In this document: positions 63,615 to 64,000 of the stretch, one piece after another
How the letters are laid out: every line of letters starts with the position of its first letter
Position numbering within the stretch: the first letter of the stretch is position 1
Source of the DNA: Kryptolebias marmoratus
Taxonomy: Eukaryota > Chordata > Actinopteri > Cyprinodontiformes > Rivulidae
Length of the DNA stretch: 64,000 nucleotides
Assembly (NCBI RefSeq): GCF_001649575.2
Contig: NC_051435.1
Coordinates: forward strand, 7,251,513-7,315,512
Direction: 5' to 3'
Notes under the pieces: generated by a model
The model's database searches: none
What the model saw: only the letters and a program-made list of their open reading frames with translations
What the model was told of the DNA's origin: nothing
Translations under genes and position numbers: made by a program

Positions 63615-64000
63615 AAACCCTGAGGAGACCCTAACCCTAGCCCAGGGCCAAAAGGCCCTAACCCCTTAAACCCTGAGGAGACCCTAACCCTAGCCCAGGG
63701 CCAAAAGGCCCTAACCCCTTAAACCCTGAGGAGACGCTAACCCTAGCCCAGGGCCAAAAGGCCCTAACCCCTTAAACCCTGAGGAGACGCTAACCCTAGC
63801 CCAGGGCCAAAAGGCCATAACCTCTTAAACCCTGAGGAGACGCTAACCCTAGCCCAGGGCCAAAAGGCCATAACCTCTTAAACCCTGAGGAGACCCTAAC
63901 CCTAGCCGAGGGCCAAAAGGCCCTAACCCCTTAAACCCTGAGGAGACGCTAACCCTAGCCCAGGGCCAAAAGGCCATAACCTCTTAAACCCTGAGGAGAC
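63615..64000. repeat. 53-bp minisatellite with telomere-like core, runs off the window
   Basis: The start AAACCCTGAGGAGAC recurs at 63615, 63668, 63721, 63774, 63827, 63880, 63933 and 63986, an exact 53-bp period, so about 7.3 units. Each unit has the core TAACCCTAGCCC and the near-palindrome GGGCCAAAAGGCCC or a variant. Units alternate between two forms at two positions. It lies in serp2 intron 2 and continues beyond the edge. Confidence 0.97.

Noticed and set aside
63615..64000. True telomere or CRISPR array
   Set aside because: The unit is 53 bp with only one CCCTAA-like core, lies inside a vertebrate intron, and has no spacers. It is a minisatellite.

Overview
The window is a piece of a ray-finned fish (teleost, most likely percomorph) nuclear genome. 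The evidence is a compact vertebrate gene structure with many 70-150 bp introns, an intronless frizzled-7 gene, an alsin (als2) gene, the start of serp2, a teleost-type odorant receptor fragment, and many degraded Tc1/mariner, hAT-type and other repeats with (CA)n microsatellites. The species cannot be named from sequence alone.

Layout. 0-2.7 kb is a nest of dead mobile elements: two minus-strand Tc1-like copies flank a hAT-type MITE, a non-LTR reverse-transcriptase remnant and a truncated odorant-receptor pseudogene. 2.7-9.9 kb is mostly intergenic or 3' untranslated sequence with another hAT-type MITE and a 0.6 kb terminal-inverted-repeat (TIR) element. 9,980-11,692 (minus) is a complete single-exon fzd7 with a GC-rich upstream region carrying two CCAAT boxes. 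12.4-28.8 kb has no gene I recognise; it holds repeats, including a TTAA-flanked MITE with perfect 20-bp inverted ends. From about 28.9 to 47.4 kb (plus) lies als2. I assembled 39 coding exons with continuous reading phase, giving 1,627 residues, from an ATG preceded by an in-frame stop to a TAG. 47.4-60.9 kb is gene-poor and repeat-bearing. 60.9 kb to the right edge holds the CpG-rich start and first two coding exons of serp2 (plus). Its last exon is outside the window, and a 53-bp telomere-like minisatellite runs off the end.

Roles. Fzd7 is a plasma-membrane Wnt receptor. Alsin is a Rab5/Rac1-directed exchange factor of endosomes. Serp2 is a small ER membrane protein of the SERP/RAMP4 family. 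They are not a functional unit; fzd7 and als2 keep a known vertebrate linkage (human 2q33).

I found no new biological system. The most interesting points are structural: two consecutive als2 acceptors formed by (GT)8, a repeat family with a variable AGCTAAAAG array filling two als2 introns, perfect RFX X-boxes in the gene-poor tract, and the absence of recognisable cdk15 exons between fzd7 and als2.
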